From NCBI RefSeq assembly GCF_023101205.1, contig NZ_CP078078.1, forward strand, positions 3,109,411 through 3,173,410: a stretch of DNA of 64,000 bases, written 5' to 3'. This DNA is from Microbacterium aurugineum. GTDB taxonomy: Bacteria > Actinomycetota > Actinomycetes > Actinomycetales > Microbacteriaceae. A model generated the notes under the pieces. It was given only the letters and a program-made list of their open reading frames with translations. It did not search any database and was not told where the DNA came from. Position 1 is the stretch's first letter, and each line of letters opens with the position of its first letter. Both the position numbers and the translations under genes were made by a program. Positions 43,360 through 51,717 of the stretch are shown here, piece by piece.

Positions 43360-43404
43360 CTTACTGTCGAGAAAGTAAGTTTCAGTGAGGTTACCGAGTA
43401 GTAA
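43360..43404. promoter_or_regulatory. Candidate TetR operators of the Opp/GH3 operon
   Basis: CTTACT-GTCGAGAA-AGTAAG (43360-43379) and TTAC-CGAGTA-GTAA (43391-43404) are two inverted repeats sharing the TTACT/AGTAA half-site, in the gap between the binding-protein gene and the divergent TetR gene. Confidence 0.65.
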
Positions 43405-43443
43405 GTTGGATCGCAAGCACGGCTCGGCAATGGAGGAACGGCG

Positions 43444-44097
43444 ATGGCAGACAGCGACCAGACGGTGCGCGTGCGCCCGGCGACGCTCGCGAAACGCGAG
43501 CAGATCCTCAAGGCGGCCATCGAGATCTTCGGGAACAAGGGATCGACGAACGGCACACTGGCCGACGTCGCGGAACAGGTCGGCATCACGCACGCCGGCG
43601 TGCTCCACCACTTCGGGTCGAAGCAGAAGCTGCTGCTCGAGGTGCTCGCCTACCGCGATCAGGACGACGTGGCGGGGCTCGCGCAGAAGCACATCCCCGG
43701 CGGACCGGAGCTGTTCCTGCACCTCGTGCGCACCGCGTTCACGAATGCGAAGCGCCCCGGCATCGTGCAGGCGTACACGGTGCTCTCCGCGGAATCCGTG
43801 ACCGACGACCATCCGTCGCGCCCGTTCTTCGAAGAGCGCTACACGACGCTTCGCCGCGAGGTGACGGACGCCTTCCACGAGCTGTGCGCCCAGGAGGGCG
43901 TGAGCGATCCGCGCCGCATCGCCGACGCGGCCGCCGCGATCCTGGCCGTGATGGACGGCCTGCAGTTGCAGTGGCTCCTGCATCCGGAGGTCGTGGAGCT
44001 CGGCGAGACGAGCGAGTTCGCGATCCGCGCCATCGTCAACGCCGTACTGCATCCCGGGCCGGAGCTGGAGACCTACGCGCACGACACGGACGGCTGA
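43444..44097 (+). CDS. TetR/AcrR family regulator of the Opp/GH3 operon
   Basis: A 217-residue TetR regulator: helix-turn-helix AEQVGITHAGVLHHFGSKQK, preceded by KREQILKAAIEIFGNKGSTN, and a C-terminal effector domain with VMDGLQLQWLLHPEVVELGE. It is divergent from the transporter operon, with two inverted repeats in the gap, and is followed 31 bases later by the M20 gene. TetR control of a sugar operon is less common than LacI control; a glycoside aglycone could be the inducer (guess). Confidence 0.9.
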   Translation: MADSDQTVRVRPATLAKREQILKAAIEIFGNKGSTNGTLADVAEQVGITHAGVLHHFGSKQKLLLEVLAYRDQDDVAGLAQKHIPGGPELFLHLVRTAFTNAKRPGIVQAYTVLSAESVTDDHPSRPFFEERYTTLRREVTDAFHELCAQEGVSDPRRIADAAAAILAVMDGLQLQWLLHPEVVELGETSEFAIRAIVNAVLHPGPELETYAHDTDG

Positions 44098-44128
44098 CGG
44101 CCCCGACACGCCCGACTAGGCTCGGGCC

Positions 44129-45343
44129 ATGACGATCGACCTCGAAGCGCTCTACATCGACCTGCACCAGCACCCCGAGCTCTCGTTCCAGGAGACACGC
44201 ACCGCGGGCATCGCCGCCCGGCATCTGCGCGATCTCGGCCTCGAGGTGGAGGAGGGCGTCGGGGTCACCGGGGTCGTGGGCCTTCTCCGCAACGGCGACG
44301 GCCCCGTCGTGTGGGTGCGCGCCGACATGGACGCGCTCCCGGTCGAGGAGCAGACCGGCCTCTCGTATGCGAGTACCGCGAAGGGCGTCGACCCCGCGGG
44401 CACCACCGTCCCCGTCATGCACGCCTGTGGCCACGACATGCACGTCACCGCCATGATCGGCGCCGTGGAGAGGCTCGTCGCGGAGCGCTCCGACTGGTCG
44501 GGAACCCTCGTCGTACTGATCCAGCCCGCCGAGGAGTACGGGGCCGGGGCGCGCGCCATGCTCGACGACGGCATCCTGGACCGCTACCCCCGTCCCGACA
44601 TCGTGCTCGGCCAGCACGTGACCCCACTCCCCGCGGGCATCGTCGGGGTGCGCAGCGGGACGCAGATGGCCGCCTCCGACGGGCTCACGGTGACCTTGCA
44701 TGGCCGCGGCGGACACGGCTCGCGCCCGCACGCCACGATCGACCCGGTGGTGATGGCTGCGGCCACCGTGATGCGCCTGCAGACCATCGCCTCGCGCGAG
44801 ATCGATCCGCAGGGCGTCGCGGTCGTGACCGTCGGCTCGATCCATGCCGGGCTCAAGAACAACATCATCCCGGCCGAGGCGAAGCTCGAGCTCAGCCTGC
44901 GCTACCCGAACGAGGAAGCACGCGAGAAGGTGCTCGCGAGCGTGGAGCGCATCGTGCGGGCCGAAGCCACCGCATCCGGGGCCGAGCGTGAGCCGGAGAT
45001 CCGCACCGACCACACCCTGCCCGCCACGATCAACGATGAGGATGCCACGGCCCGCGTCACGACCGCGATCCAGCGGGCCCTCGGCGAGGCGTCCGTCATC
45101 GACCCCGGCATGTTCACCGGCAGCGAGGACGTGTCCTGGTTCGCGCGCGACGCCGGCGTGCCGCTCGTGTTCTGGTTCTGGGGCGGCGTCGACCCCGCGC
45201 GGTTCGCCGAGGCGGTCGCCGCGGGTCGACTCGAGCAGGACATCCCGACGAACCACTCGCCGTTCTTCGCGCCCGAGATCCACCCGACGATCGAGGTCGG
45301 CGTGACCGCCCTGTCGGCCGCGGCCCGGGAGTTCTTGGACTGA
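44129..45343 (+). CDS. M20 family amidohydrolase (hippurate hydrolase/IAA-amino acid hydrolase type)
   Basis: A 404-residue cytoplasmic zinc peptidase-fold amidohydrolase. LHQHPELSFQE opens it; VRADMDALPVEEQTG, MHACGHDMHVT and PAEEYGAGARAMLDDG bring metal ligands Asp/His/Glu; GRGGHGSRPH lies in the dimerisation lid; TGSEDVSWFA and NHSPFFAPE complete the site. Such enzymes split N-acyl amino acids. It is co-directional with tetR and may be read with it. The substrate is unknown. Confidence 0.93.
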   Translation: MTIDLEALYIDLHQHPELSFQETRTAGIAARHLRDLGLEVEEGVGVTGVVGLLRNGDGPVVWVRADMDALPVEEQTGLSYASTAKGVDPAGTTVPVMHACGHDMHVTAMIGAVERLVAERSDWSGTLVVLIQPAEEYGAGARAMLDDGILDRYPRPDIVLGQHVTPLPAGIVGVRSGTQMAASDGLTVTLHGRGGHGSRPHATIDPVVMAAATVMRLQTIASREIDPQGVAVVTVGSIHAGLKNNIIPAEAKLELSLRYPNEEAREKVLASVERIVRAEATASGAEREPEIRTDHTLPATINDEDATARVTTAIQRALGEASVIDPGMFTGSEDVSWFARDAGVPLVFWFWGGVDPARFAEAVAAGRLEQDIPTNHSPFFAPEIHPTIEVGVTALSAAAREFLD

Positions 45344-45360
45344 GGCGGACGCGAATCGCC

Positions 45361-45615
45361 CTACAGCTCGTCGAGGTACTGCGCCCGGGCTTTCATCGCG
45401 TGAATGATCAGCTCGTAACCGTCGTCGTAGATCAACACCACGAGCTCCAGGAGGCGGCCAGCAGGGTCGGCGGCGATCATGAGCCAACGGCGCGGGTCGT
45501 CTTCATCGTCGAGCGGGCGCGACTGCAGGACGTGCTCGACCGCATAGAGCACGGAAGAGTCGTCGAGCTGGTCGCGCCGGTAGTGTTTGCGGGCCGATCG
45601 GTGCAGGTCAGGCAA
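45361..45615 (-). CDS. Putative type II toxin (BrnT/DUF4258-like)
   Basis: An 84-residue protein: HRSARKHYRRDQLDDSSVLY, then PRRWLMIAADPAGRLLELVV, VLIYDDGYELIIHAMKAR and YLDEL. The pattern of beta strands ending in a basic AMKAR resembles the BrnT/DUF4258 RelE-like group. It starts with TTG at 45613-45615 and overlaps the antitoxin gene by eight bases, the usual antitoxin-first order. Assignment rests mainly on gene pairing and shape. Confidence 0.65.
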   Translation of the reverse strand: MPDLHRSARKHYRRDQLDDSSVLYAVEHVLQSRPLDDEDDPRRWLMIAADPAGRLLELVVLIYDDGYELIIHAMKARAQYLDEL

Positions 45616-45877
45616 CGTGTGCCCACTCGCGCACTGCGGCGCGAATCGCCTCCGAACGCGTGGCGATGCCCTCCGCCTCAGCGCGCGCTGTCAGGGCCGC
45701 GATCGTGGACGCATCGAGCCGCACGGGGATCACCGCGCCGGGGCCATCGCCCACGGTCGGTCGACCTCGACGCGGCTTCGGGAGTTTCGACAGGTCGTAC
45801 CCGGCCTCGGCCTCGTCGGCCCACGCCTGAATCTGCTCGTCCGGGACGGGCTTTCCATTCAGCAGGTGCTCGCTCAT
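45608..45877 (-). CDS. Ribbon-helix-helix type antitoxin
   Basis: An 89-residue protein with an acidic, flexible N-terminal half (LNGKPVPDEQIQAWADEAEA) and a C-terminal CopG/MetJ-type ribbon-helix-helix: AVIPVRLDASTIAALTARAE and SEAIRAAVREW. It precedes the putative toxin with an eight-base overlap. Two GTATACGAAAA direct repeats lie just upstream of its ATG, fitting autoregulation by the RHH domain. Note that the DNA-binding part is C-terminal here. Confidence 0.75.
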   Translation of the reverse strand: MSEHLLNGKPVPDEQIQAWADEAEAGYDLSKLPKPRRGRPTVGDGPGAVIPVRLDASTIAALTARAEAEGIATRSEAIRAAVREWAHVA

Positions 45878-45886
45878 GCGAATAGC

Positions 45887-45920
45887 GTATACGAAAATGT
45901 CCTATTTGTGTATACGAAAA
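45887..45920. promoter_or_regulatory. Direct-repeat operator of the toxin-antitoxin pair
   Basis: GTATACGAAAA occurs at 45887-45897 and 45910-45920 (23-base period, two helical turns); each copy includes the palindrome GTATAC. The patch is AT-rich and begins nine bases upstream of the antitoxin start. Confidence 0.75.
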
Positions 45921-45948
45921 GGTGCCTGGTCGTTGTCGACTGCCGCGG

Positions 45949-46527
45949 TCACGGGACAGTCTGTTGCGCGCCCAGGAAGACGTGCAGGCCGAGCGCGTTC
46001 CGCGGGGGAGGTGGGGCCGCAGAAAGATGGCGATTCAGCAGGCCGACGACCTCGCCGGGAATCGGGTCGATCGCGTTGGCCTTCTTCACGTCCTGGGAGC
46101 CGAAGCCGGCCAAGAGCGTCACAGACCCCCCATCCCTGCTTCTCACCTCGACACGGGCGTAGTCCGTGTCGAGGCGGATCAGCACACGAGCGATGGAGGC
46201 CCAAGGGAGCGCTCGCTCCGCCCCAGCACCGATGATCCGGATCCCCCGGTCATCCCACTCGACGACGTAACGCTTCCTCTGCCAGGCGAAGATCCACAAG
46301 AGGGCGAGCACGATGACGACAGCCAAGCCACCGGCGACCAGGACGACGTCGGAGCGGCCGAGCATGGAGTCGGTCTCGACGGAGATCGCAATCAACGCCG
46401 CCGTGGCAGCAGCCCCGCCCACGAGCACGCAGCCGACGATGATCGCGACGAGCTGGCGCAGGGAGACCCGAGTCGCCCGGATGGTCAACCGATACCCGGC
46501 ACGCCCCTGCCCGATCTGCTCCCACAT
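45949..46527 (-). CDS. PH-domain-like membrane protein
   Basis: A 192-residue protein with two membrane helices (LVAIIVGCVLVGGAAATAAL and VLVAGGLAVVIVLALLWIFA, about residues 26-90) followed by a cytoplasmic bacterial-PH-like region (RYVVEWDDRGIRIIGAGAER, LPWASIARVLI) and a Pro-rich stretch. Similar small proteins are frequent in actinobacteria and have no assigned role. It lies 33 bases upstream-to-downstream from moaA on the same strand and might be read through from it, but no functional link is visible. Confidence 0.65.
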   Translation of the reverse strand: MWEQIGQGRAGYRLTIRATRVSLRQLVAIIVGCVLVGGAAATAALIAISVETDSMLGRSDVVLVAGGLAVVIVLALLWIFAWQRKRYVVEWDDRGIRIIGAGAERALPWASIARVLIRLDTDYARVEVRSRDGGSVTLLAGFGSQDVKKANAIDPIPGEVVGLLNRHLSAAPPPPRNALGLHVFLGAQQTVP

Positions 46528-46559
46528 CCGTTCAGCCCCCGTTCCGTCGATACGTCGAC

Positions 46560-47654
46560 TCAGCCGCCGATCGCGTTCATGCCGCGCGCCGGTTGCAGGA
46601 ATGAGGGGTCGTTGATCGCGTGCCCCGGGAGCTTGCCGTGCACACAGGAGCGCAGCATCTCGGCGATCCCGGCGGAGCGGTCACCCGGCGCAGAGGCCGA
46701 CTCCCCGCGCAGCACCTCGATGAGGTCGTACTCGACGTTCGAGAAGAGGCAGTTGCGCAGCTGACCGTCGGCGGTCAGGCGCAGACGGTCGCACGCACCG
46801 CAGAACGGGGCGGTGACCGAGGCGATCACCCCGACCTCGTGCGGTCCGCCGTCGATCCGCCACTTCTCTGCAGGTGCTCCCCCACGCCCTTCGACCGGAT
46901 CGAGATGCCAGCGCTCCCCCAGCGACGCGAGGATCTCCTCGCGCGTGACCATGGATGCCCGGTCCCAGGTGTGTCCGGCGTCGAGCGGCATCTGTTCGAT
47001 GAAGCGCAGCTGCGCGCCCACACCCATCGCGAACTCCACGAGGTCGACCAGCTCGTCGTCGTTGACGCCGCGCATCGCGACCGCGTTGAGCTTGAGCGGA
47101 CGGAGCTCCGAGGCCGCAGCCGCCGCGATGCCCTCGAATACGTCGTCGAGGCGGTCACGGCGGGTCAGGTCGGCGAAGCGCTGACGGTTCACCGTGTCGA
47201 TGCTGATGTTGAGGCGCGTGAGTCCGGCCTCGATCAGCGCCGGGAGTTTCTGGGCGAGGCTGATGCCGTTGGTCGTCATGGCGACCTCGACGGGTCCGTC
47301 CTCGCCTTCGATGCGGGAGACGCGTCGCACGACCTCGACGATGTCGGCCCTCAGGAGCGGTTCGCCACCGGTGAGGCGGAACGTGCGGATGCCGAGAGCG
47401 GCGGCCACCTCGGCGACCTCGACGATCTCATCCGTGGAGAGGATGCTCGTGCGGGCGAGCCACTCGTTCCCCTGCTCCGGCATGCAGTACGTGCAGCGCA
47501 GCGAGCAGCGGTCGGTGAGCGAGATGCGCAGATCCCGGTGCACCCGGCCGTGCGTGTCGACGAGACCTGCTTCGACGGCAGAGTGGCCAGGGCTCTGCGC
47601 CGTCGGACCGGCGTGCGGCGGGCGCACACCGATCACCACCGGCACGGCCGTCAT
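46560..47654 (-). CDS. moaA: GTP 3',8-cyclase MoaA
   Basis: A 364-residue radical SAM enzyme for the first step of molybdenum cofactor synthesis. Cys50, Cys54 and Cys57 (CSLRCTYC) bind the SAM cluster, FRLTGGEPLLR follows, and the C-terminal cluster Cys are in APFCGACDRLRLTADGQLRN followed by CLF. The protein ends in Gly-Gly (MNAIGG), required for activity. It lies downstream of the mod operon, separated by a family 3 palindrome, and is probably the last gene transcribed from it. Confidence 0.97.
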   Translation of the reverse strand: MTAVPVVIGVRPPHAGPTAQSPGHSAVEAGLVDTHGRVHRDLRISLTDRCSLRCTYCMPEQGNEWLARTSILSTDEIVEVAEVAAALGIRTFRLTGGEPLLRADIVEVVRRVSRIEGEDGPVEVAMTTNGISLAQKLPALIEAGLTRLNISIDTVNRQRFADLTRRDRLDDVFEGIAAAAASELRPLKLNAVAMRGVNDDELVDLVEFAMGVGAQLRFIEQMPLDAGHTWDRASMVTREEILASLGERWHLDPVEGRGGAPAEKWRIDGGPHEVGVIASVTAPFCGACDRLRLTADGQLRNCLFSNVEYDLIEVLRGESASAPGDRSAGIAEMLRSCVHGKLPGHAINDPSFLQPARGMNAIGG

Positions 47655-47729
47655 CGCGCTCCGCCACTCCCCGTCATCGTTCGAGACTAACCCGCCGCTT
47701 CCCCCCTCGGGGCCGAAACACCTGAGGTT

Positions 47730-47783
47730 CCCGTCGCGATATGGCAGCCCATATGCGCGTGGGGGCTGTCATATCGCGACGGG
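47730..47783. repeat. GTCGCGATATGACA palindrome, family 3 (copy 3)
   Basis: Arms of 21 bases (47730-47750 and 47763-47783) pair with one G-T wobble. The element has the same 54-base size and arm core as that at 28670-28723. The right arm encodes the last codons and TGA stop of modC, so it overlaps a coding sequence. Confidence 0.9.
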
Positions 47784-48884
47784 AGCGACGGGAGCGACGG
47801 AGGCGACGGACGCGGGGACGAACCGCACCTGGGCAGGATCGACGCGCAGGTGCACCTCGTCGCCCACCGCGAGGTCGACGGCGTCCGCCAGCGAGGTGTC
47901 GACCTGACAGTGCTCGGTGTGCAGGCGGACTCCCGTGAGGATGGGCTCGAGTCGGAGGATCCGGCTGGCCCACGCGTGCGGGTCGTCAGCTCGCTCGATG
48001 CGCACCGCGGCGGGACGGAACACCGCGGCGAGCGGTGAGCCGTCGACCGCGGCGAGCGCGAGCGACTCGGCATCCGTGCTTCCAAGACGCAGACCTCCCC
48101 CGCGCCAGCCCCCGTCCGCGGCGACGCCCACCAGCCGGTTGACACCTGCGATCGCAGCGATGAAGCCCGAAGCGGGCGCCGACAGCACCTCGCGGACAGG
48201 TCCGTGCTGCGTGACCCGCCCCGCCTCGATCACCAGGAGCCGATCGGCGAGGGCGACAGCATCCGCAGCATCGTGCGTGACCGCGATCGTGGTGATCCCC
48301 GCCAGCTGATCACGCAGCATCTGTCGGATGTCGCCGGCCGTCGCCGGATCGAGCGCGACCAGCGGTTCGTCGAGCAGCACGGCGCGCGGCGACGCGGCGA
48401 GCGCTCGGGCGACCGCGACGCGCTGCCCCTCGCCACCGGAGAGCTCGCGCGGCATGCGGTCCCCCGCACCCGGGAGGCCGACACGTGCGAGCCATTCATC
48501 GGCCGAGTCTCGTGCCGCCCGGACGTCCTGCCCGGCGGCACGAGGGCCGAAGGCGACGTTCTCGCGCACGGACAAGTGGGGGAACAGCCGCGCTTCCTGC
48601 CCGAGCAGCACGATGCCGCGGTTCATGGGAGCTGTCCGCACACGAGGTGTGGCCACGCGGTCGACCACGCGTCCCGCGACCTCGATCTCCCCGGCGGTCA
48701 ACGGCTCGAGGCCCGCGAGCGCCTGCAACAGAGTCGACTTGCCCGCGCCGCTCGGTCCCATGATGGCGACGGTCTCCCCGGCCGAGACCTGCACCGAGAC
48801 GTCGACGGCGAAGTGCTCACGGTCGACCACGACGTGCGCACGCAGGCCTCCGCCGCCGACAGCCCGGCCCGTCGAGGAGGTCAT
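47769..48884 (-). CDS. modC: Molybdate ABC transporter ATP-binding protein
   Basis: A 371-residue ModC: Walker A AIMGPSGAGKSTLLQAL (about residues 41-57), signature RELSGGEGQRVAVARALA, Walker B RAVLLDEPLVALD, H-loop AVTHDAADAV, and a C-terminal TOBE-like regulatory region from about residue 290. The signature carries Glu-Gly where most ModC proteins have Glu-Arg or Gln-Arg. The C-terminus, PASVASVAPVAPVAI, is unusual: the last codons and stop come from a repeat element arm and short GGGAGCGAC repeats. ATGA-coupled to modB. Confidence 0.93.
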   Translation of the reverse strand: MTSSTGRAVGGGGLRAHVVVDREHFAVDVSVQVSAGETVAIMGPSGAGKSTLLQALAGLEPLTAGEIEVAGRVVDRVATPRVRTAPMNRGIVLLGQEARLFPHLSVRENVAFGPRAAGQDVRAARDSADEWLARVGLPGAGDRMPRELSGGEGQRVAVARALAASPRAVLLDEPLVALDPATAGDIRQMLRDQLAGITTIAVTHDAADAVALADRLLVIEAGRVTQHGPVREVLSAPASGFIAAIAGVNRLVGVAADGGWRGGGLRLGSTDAESLALAAVDGSPLAAVFRPAAVRIERADDPHAWASRILRLEPILTGVRLHTEHCQVDTSLADAVDLAVGDEVHLRVDPAQVRFVPASVASVAPVAPVAI

Positions 48885-49669
48885 CGCGTCGCCCCCGGCC
48901 GCCAGCCGCGGACGAGCAGCAGCACGACGATCGCCGTGGCGAGCAGCAGCAGCGCGAGGGCGACCGCCGTGCCCTGCGACACTCCGGCCCCGTTGAACGC
49001 GGTGTAGATCGCGAGCGGCATGGTCTGGGTGACGCCCGGCCGGTTCCCGGCGAACAGGGCCGTCGCACCGAACTCGCCGATGGCCCTCGCGAAGCACAGG
49101 ACGACACCCGCGACGATGCCCGGCGCGGCCAACGGCAGGGTGATCCGTCGCAGGATCGTCCATCGTCCGGCGCCGAGGGCCGCCGCCGTGCGCTCGTAGT
49201 CCACGCCCGAGGTGCGTACCGCACCCTCGACGGCCAGCACGAGGAACGGCAGCGCGACGAACGTCTGCGCCAGGATGACGGCCGGCGTGCTGAAGGACAG
49301 GCCGAGCCCACCGAGCCAGCCCGCACGTCCGAACAGGTACAGCAGCGCGACACCGCCCACCATCGGCGGCAGCACCAGCGGAACCGTGACGACCGCGCGG
49401 AGTACGGCAGCCAGCCGCGGCCCGGAGCGGGCGATCCACAGCGCGAGCGGTACGCCGATCAGGATGCACAGCACCGTGGCCACCAGGCCGGTGCCGAGCG
49501 AGAGCGTGAGCGCAGAGAGCGCGGCCTCCGAGGTCACGTCCGCGAGGAACGTCGACCACTGCACGCGCGCGACGAGCGCGGTCAGCGGCAGGATCAGGAA
49601 CGCCAGGCCGACCAGGGCCGGTACGGCGAGTGCACGGGGCGCGTACCCTCGATCACCTCCCCCGCTCAT
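48881..49669 (-). CDS. modB: Molybdate ABC transporter permease
   Basis: A 262-residue permease with five or six membrane helices. The coupling loop is ERTAAALGAGRWTILRRITL (EAA-type), followed by LPLAAPGIVAGVVLCFARAI and GEFGATALFAGNRPGVTQTM, the ModB/CysT signature. ATG 49667-49669 overlaps the modA stop and its own stop overlaps modC, so the transporter is produced as a unit. Confidence 0.94.
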   Translation of the reverse strand: MSGGGDRGYAPRALAVPALVGLAFLILPLTALVARVQWSTFLADVTSEAALSALTLSLGTGLVATVLCILIGVPLALWIARSGPRLAAVLRAVVTVPLVLPPMVGGVALLYLFGRAGWLGGLGLSFSTPAVILAQTFVALPFLVLAVEGAVRTSGVDYERTAAALGAGRWTILRRITLPLAAPGIVAGVVLCFARAIGEFGATALFAGNRPGVTQTMPLAIYTAFNGAGVSQGTAVALALLLLATAIVVLLLVRGWRPGATR

Positions 49670-50442
49670 GGTGCTCCGAAGCCGAAGTCGGCCAGGATGC
49701 TGCGCCCCGCATCCGCCCGCACGAACGCCACGAACGCCTCGGCCGCCGTGGCGTTCGGAGCATCGGAGAGCACGGCGATCGGGTAGTGGTTGACGACCTC
49801 GTCGGCGCCGTCCGGCACGATCACCTCGACGTCGTCGCGGCCGATCACATCGGTGGCGTACACGAGTCCGGCGTCGGCTTCGGACGCGGCGACCTTCGTG
49901 AGCACGGCCGACACGTTCTGCTCGAGGCTCGCCGGGTCGACCGTGACCTCGGCCGCGGACAGCAGCGTCGCGGACGCCGCACCGCACGGCACCTCCGGCG
50001 CACACAGCACGGTGGTGACGTCGGCGAGATCCGCCAGCGCCTCGACGTCACCCGGGTTTCCGGACGGAACCACGATCACCAGGGTGTTGGATGCGAACAG
50101 CGCGGGCTCAGCCACGACGTCCGCCGCCTTGTCCATGTTCGCCTCGTCGGCCGAAGCGAACACGTCGGCGGGAGCACCTTCGAGGATCTGGGTGACGAGC
50201 GTCGAAGAACCGTCGTACACCGGACGGAACCGCACGTCCGGGTTCTCGGCCATGAAGGCCTCCCCGATCGCATCGAAGGCTCCGGCGAGGGATGCCGCGG
50301 CGTAGACCGTGAGCTCTCCGCGCACGCCATCCGTGGCCCCCGACGGTGAGGACGCGTCCTCAGCTGTGCCCGCACAGCCCGTGAGCACGAGGCAGGCAGC
50401 GGCGAGGAGAGCGAGCGTGGAGCGGCGCAGCAGGCGGTTCAT
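49666..50442 (-). CDS. modA: Molybdate-binding lipoprotein
   Basis: A 258-residue ModA with lipobox LVLTGC (Cys23). LTVYAAASLAGAFDAIGEAF is the N-terminal signature; VYDGSSTLVTQILEGAPADV and FASADEANMDKA carry the oxyanion-binding Ser residues; SEADAGLVYATDVIG follows. It captures molybdate (or tungstate) outside the membrane for ModBC. It begins one base after the stop of the upstream helix-turn-helix/TOBE gene. Confidence 0.94.
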   Translation of the reverse strand: MNRLLRRSTLALLAAACLVLTGCAGTAEDASSPSGATDGVRGELTVYAAASLAGAFDAIGEAFMAENPDVRFRPVYDGSSTLVTQILEGAPADVFASADEANMDKAADVVAEPALFASNTLVIVVPSGNPGDVEALADLADVTTVLCAPEVPCGAASATLLSAAEVTVDPASLEQNVSAVLTKVAASEADAGLVYATDVIGRDDVEVIVPDGADEVVNHYPIAVLSDAPNATAAEAFVAFVRADAGRSILADFGFGAP

Positions 50443-50443
50443 G

Positions 50444-50836
50444 TCAGCCGTTCGGGATCTCGACGACGACCTGGGTCGCCTTGACGGAAGCCGTGGCGAG
50501 GGAGCCGACCTCGAGCCGCAGATCCCGCGCCGCCTCGGACGACATCAGCGACACCACACGATGCGGTCCGGACTGGATGTCGACCTGGGCCATGAGGCCT
50601 TCGACCTGCACGCGCGTGACGATGCCGACGAAGCGGTTGCGCGCACTGGAGAGCACATCTCCGGCGTTCCTCGCCTCCTCCGCGAGCTCGACCGCGCGCG
50701 CTGCGAGGGCGTCACCGGGGATCTCGGCCGGTGTCGCCTCCGTCACCGGAAGCAGTCCCTGATCGATCCAGCGACGGACGGTGTCGTCGCTCACGCCGAG
50801 CAACTGCGCGGCACGGGCGATCCGGTAGGTCTGCAT
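50444..50836 (-). CDS. Helix-turn-helix/TOBE (Mop) molybdate-responsive regulator
   Basis: A 130-residue protein with an excisionase/MerR-like helix-turn-helix (YRIARAAQLLGVSDDTVRRW, residues 4-23 onward) and a C-terminal Mop/TOBE oxyanion-binding domain (SARNRFVGIVTRVQVEGLMA, about 64-130). This small two-domain type is common beside actinobacterial mod genes and replaces the longer ModE. It is the first gene of the mod operon and probably represses it when molybdate is plentiful (inference). Confidence 0.88.
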   Translation of the reverse strand: MQTYRIARAAQLLGVSDDTVRRWIDQGLLPVTEATPAEIPGDALAARAVELAEEARNAGDVLSSARNRFVGIVTRVQVEGLMAQVDIQSGPHRVVSLMSSEAARDLRLEVGSLATASVKATQVVVEIPNG

Positions 50837-50931
50837 GCGAAGAATCTACCGCAGATGCGGAGTTTTCCGGAGGCTTCATCCGCTTTCACGGTCATCGACT
50901 TCTTCCGGGAGGAGGGGCATACGCTGAATCC

Positions 50932-51717
50932 ATGCAGCCCCTCGTCGCCCCGGCCGCCGCGCTCGCCCCGGAAGAGCTCATCCGCACGGCCCGGCACGCG
51001 GTGCTCGCCGGCATCGGTGAAGAAGGTCAGCGCCGCCTCCACGCCGCTCGCGTGACGGTCGTCGGCGCCGGCGGGCTCGGCTCCCCTGCCCTGCTCGCCC
51101 TCGCCGCCGCAGGGATCGGCAGCCTTACGGTGATCGACGACGACGTCGTGGAGCTGACCAACCTGCAGCGCCAGCTGGCGCACCGCGTGGAGGACATCGG
51201 CACGCCCAAGACCGCCTCCGCCGCCCGAGCCATCACGGCTCTCGCCCCGCAGACCGTCGTGACCCCGGTGCCGGAACGTCTCGACGCGGCCAACGCCGCC
51301 CGCCTGCTCGCGGGAGCCGACGTGGTGGTCGACACGAGCGATTCCTTCGTGACCCGCCGTGATGTGGCCGCGGCGGCCGAGGAGCTTGGACTTCCCCTGG
51401 TCTGGGGCGCGGTGCAGGAGTGGCATGCGCAGGCGACCGTGTTCTGGTCGGACCCCCCGGTGGGCGAGCCGGTCGTGCTCGCCGACCTCTTCCCGCCCGG
51501 CACCGAGGGGGAACCGCCCAGCTGCGCCCGGGTCGGCGTGCTCGGCGCGCTGTGCGTTCAGGTCGGCGGGATGCTGGCAGGTGAGGTGATCAAACTCGCG
51601 ACCGGGGCCGGCGAACCGCTGCTCGGACGACTCGCCATGATCGATGCGCTCACCTCCCGCCAACACGAGATCGCGATCCGCCCGGCGTCCACGACCTCGA
51701 CGGCGGTGCACGCATGA
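50932..51717 (+). CDS. moeB: ThiF/MoeB family adenylyltransferase
   Basis: A 261-residue E1-like enzyme that adenylates the MoaD C-terminus for sulfur loading. VTVVGAGGLGSPALLALAAA is the ATP-binding fold, DDDVVELTNLQRQLAHR the Asp/Arg motif, and DTSDSFVTRRDVAAAAEELG follows. The zinc CxxC pairs of many MoeB proteins are reduced: only PPSCARVGVLGALC remains, and no C-terminal rhodanese domain is fused. It heads the moeB-moeA-moaC-moaD operon; moeA starts in its stop codon. The divergent neighbour is the mod regulator. Confidence 0.9.
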   Translation: MQPLVAPAAALAPEELIRTARHAVLAGIGEEGQRRLHAARVTVVGAGGLGSPALLALAAAGIGSLTVIDDDVVELTNLQRQLAHRVEDIGTPKTASAARAITALAPQTVVTPVPERLDAANAARLLAGADVVVDTSDSFVTRRDVAAAAEELGLPLVWGAVQEWHAQATVFWSDPPVGEPVVLADLFPPGTEGEPPSCARVGVLGALCVQVGGMLAGEVIKLATGAGEPLLGRLAMIDALTSRQHEIAIRPASTTSTAVHA

